NCBI GenBank assembly: GCA_012512465.1
Contig: JAAZED010000053.1
Location: forward strand, 1 to 5,348
Direction of reading: 5' to 3'
Source of the DNA: Oxalobacter sp.
GTDB lineage: Bacteria > Pseudomonadota > Gammaproteobacteria > Burkholderiales > Burkholderiaceae_D
Length of the DNA stretch: 5,348 nucleotides
Shown here: piece by piece, positions 5,168 to 5,348 of the stretch
Position numbering within the stretch: the first letter of the stretch is position 1
Layout of the letters: each line of letters starts with the position of its first letter
Translations under genes and position numbers: made by a program
Notes under the pieces: model-generated
The model's database searches: none
What the model was told of the DNA's origin: nothing
What the model saw: only the letters and a program-made list of their open reading frames with translations

Positions 5168-5348
5168 ATGACAATGTCCGGCGTTTATCTTGGATTGGAT
5201 ATCGGTTCGACAACGGTGAAAGCGGTTGTGCTGAATGCCGCTGGTGATATTGTGTTCAGCAGATATACGCGCCATCTTTCCGAAGTCCGGCAGAGTATTG
5301 CCGCTATTCTGCAGGAAATTGCCGGCACCATGAATTGCGCTGAATGGA
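5168..5348 (+). CDS. BadF/BadG/BcrA/BcrD-type acyl-CoA dehydratase activase, N-terminus only (3' end outside window)
   Basis: Sixty residues are visible before the window ends. 'YLGLDIGSTTVKAVVLN' (residues 7-23) is the phosphate-1 motif of the ASKHA ATPase fold, with the catalytic-type Asp at residue 11, in the form typical of BadF/BcrA/HgdC proteins. Family members carry a [4Fe-4S] cluster at the subunit interface and use ATP hydrolysis to push one electron at very low potential into 2-hydroxyacyl-CoA dehydratases or benzoyl-CoA reductases; they are oxygen-sensitive and found in anaerobes. The following 'SRYTRHLSEVRQSIAAILQEI' resembles the very long activase-related proteins that fuse activase and dehydratase-like domains, rather than small HgdC, but the fragment is too short to decide. 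The cluster-binding cysteines would lie beyond the window. Start ATG 5168 is chosen for its GGGAG site. It is probably its own transcription unit, 290 bp after the preceding gene. Confidence 0.87.
   Translation, partial: MTMSGVYLGLDIGSTTVKAVVLNAAGDIVFSRYTRHLSEVRQSIAAILQEIAGTMNCAEW

Noticed and set aside
1..5348. tRNA or rRNA genes, CRISPR arrays, insertion sequences, attachment sites.
   Set aside because: No spaced direct-repeat array, transposase, integrase, terminal inverted repeats or tRNA-like cloverleaf was seen on either strand by reading.

Overview
The window looks like a chromosomal stretch from a betaproteobacterium. The left end holds the 3' part of an OmpR-type response regulator with the 'YIQTVWGLGYVF' wing, followed by an EnvZ-type kinase. 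The right end opens a BadF/BcrA/HgdC-type acyl-CoA dehydratase activase, a radical-enzyme activator normally tied to anaerobic metabolism. Base composition is close to balanced. An anaerobic member of the Burkholderiales, for example an Oxalobacter-like organism, would fit. That placement is inferred from protein flavour and gene content and was not tested by any search.

Layout: (1) 1-278 (+), OmpR DNA-binding domain, cut by the window edge. (2) 306-1691 (+), complete EnvZ-like sensor kinase in the same operon. (3) 1692-2015, a convergent gap of 324 bp with no gene seen, unusually rich in short perfect palindromes and without a clear terminator. (4) 2016-2939 (-), LysR-family regulator of the CrgA-like kind. 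(5) 2940-3116, a divergent control region, AT-rich on its left and carrying on its right a perfect 20-bp palindrome nested inside a second inverted repeat. (6) 3117-4877 (+), a PAS-GGDEF-EAL protein. (7) 4878-5167, a 290-bp gap with a long AT-rich hairpin after the stop and a promoter-like site with a dyad centred in its spacer. (8) 5168-end (+), the start of the activase gene.

How the parts may work together: the ompR-envZ pair is a classical envelope-stress/osmolarity two-component system. The LysR gene and the c-di-GMP gene diverge from one 177-bp region, so the LysR protein is a reasonable candidate regulator of the c-di-GMP enzyme. That enzyme has a degenerate diguanylate cyclase site (AADEF, with further substitutions at guanine-binding positions), an intact RxxD inhibitory site and an apparently complete EAL catalytic set. 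It therefore reads as a phosphodiesterase controlled by PAS and GGDEF domains rather than a dual-function enzyme. The activase gene is probably a separate transcription unit.

No wholly new system is evident among the proteins. The most interesting unexplained signals are the structured leader before the c-di-GMP gene and the dyad-in-spacer promoter candidate before the activase.
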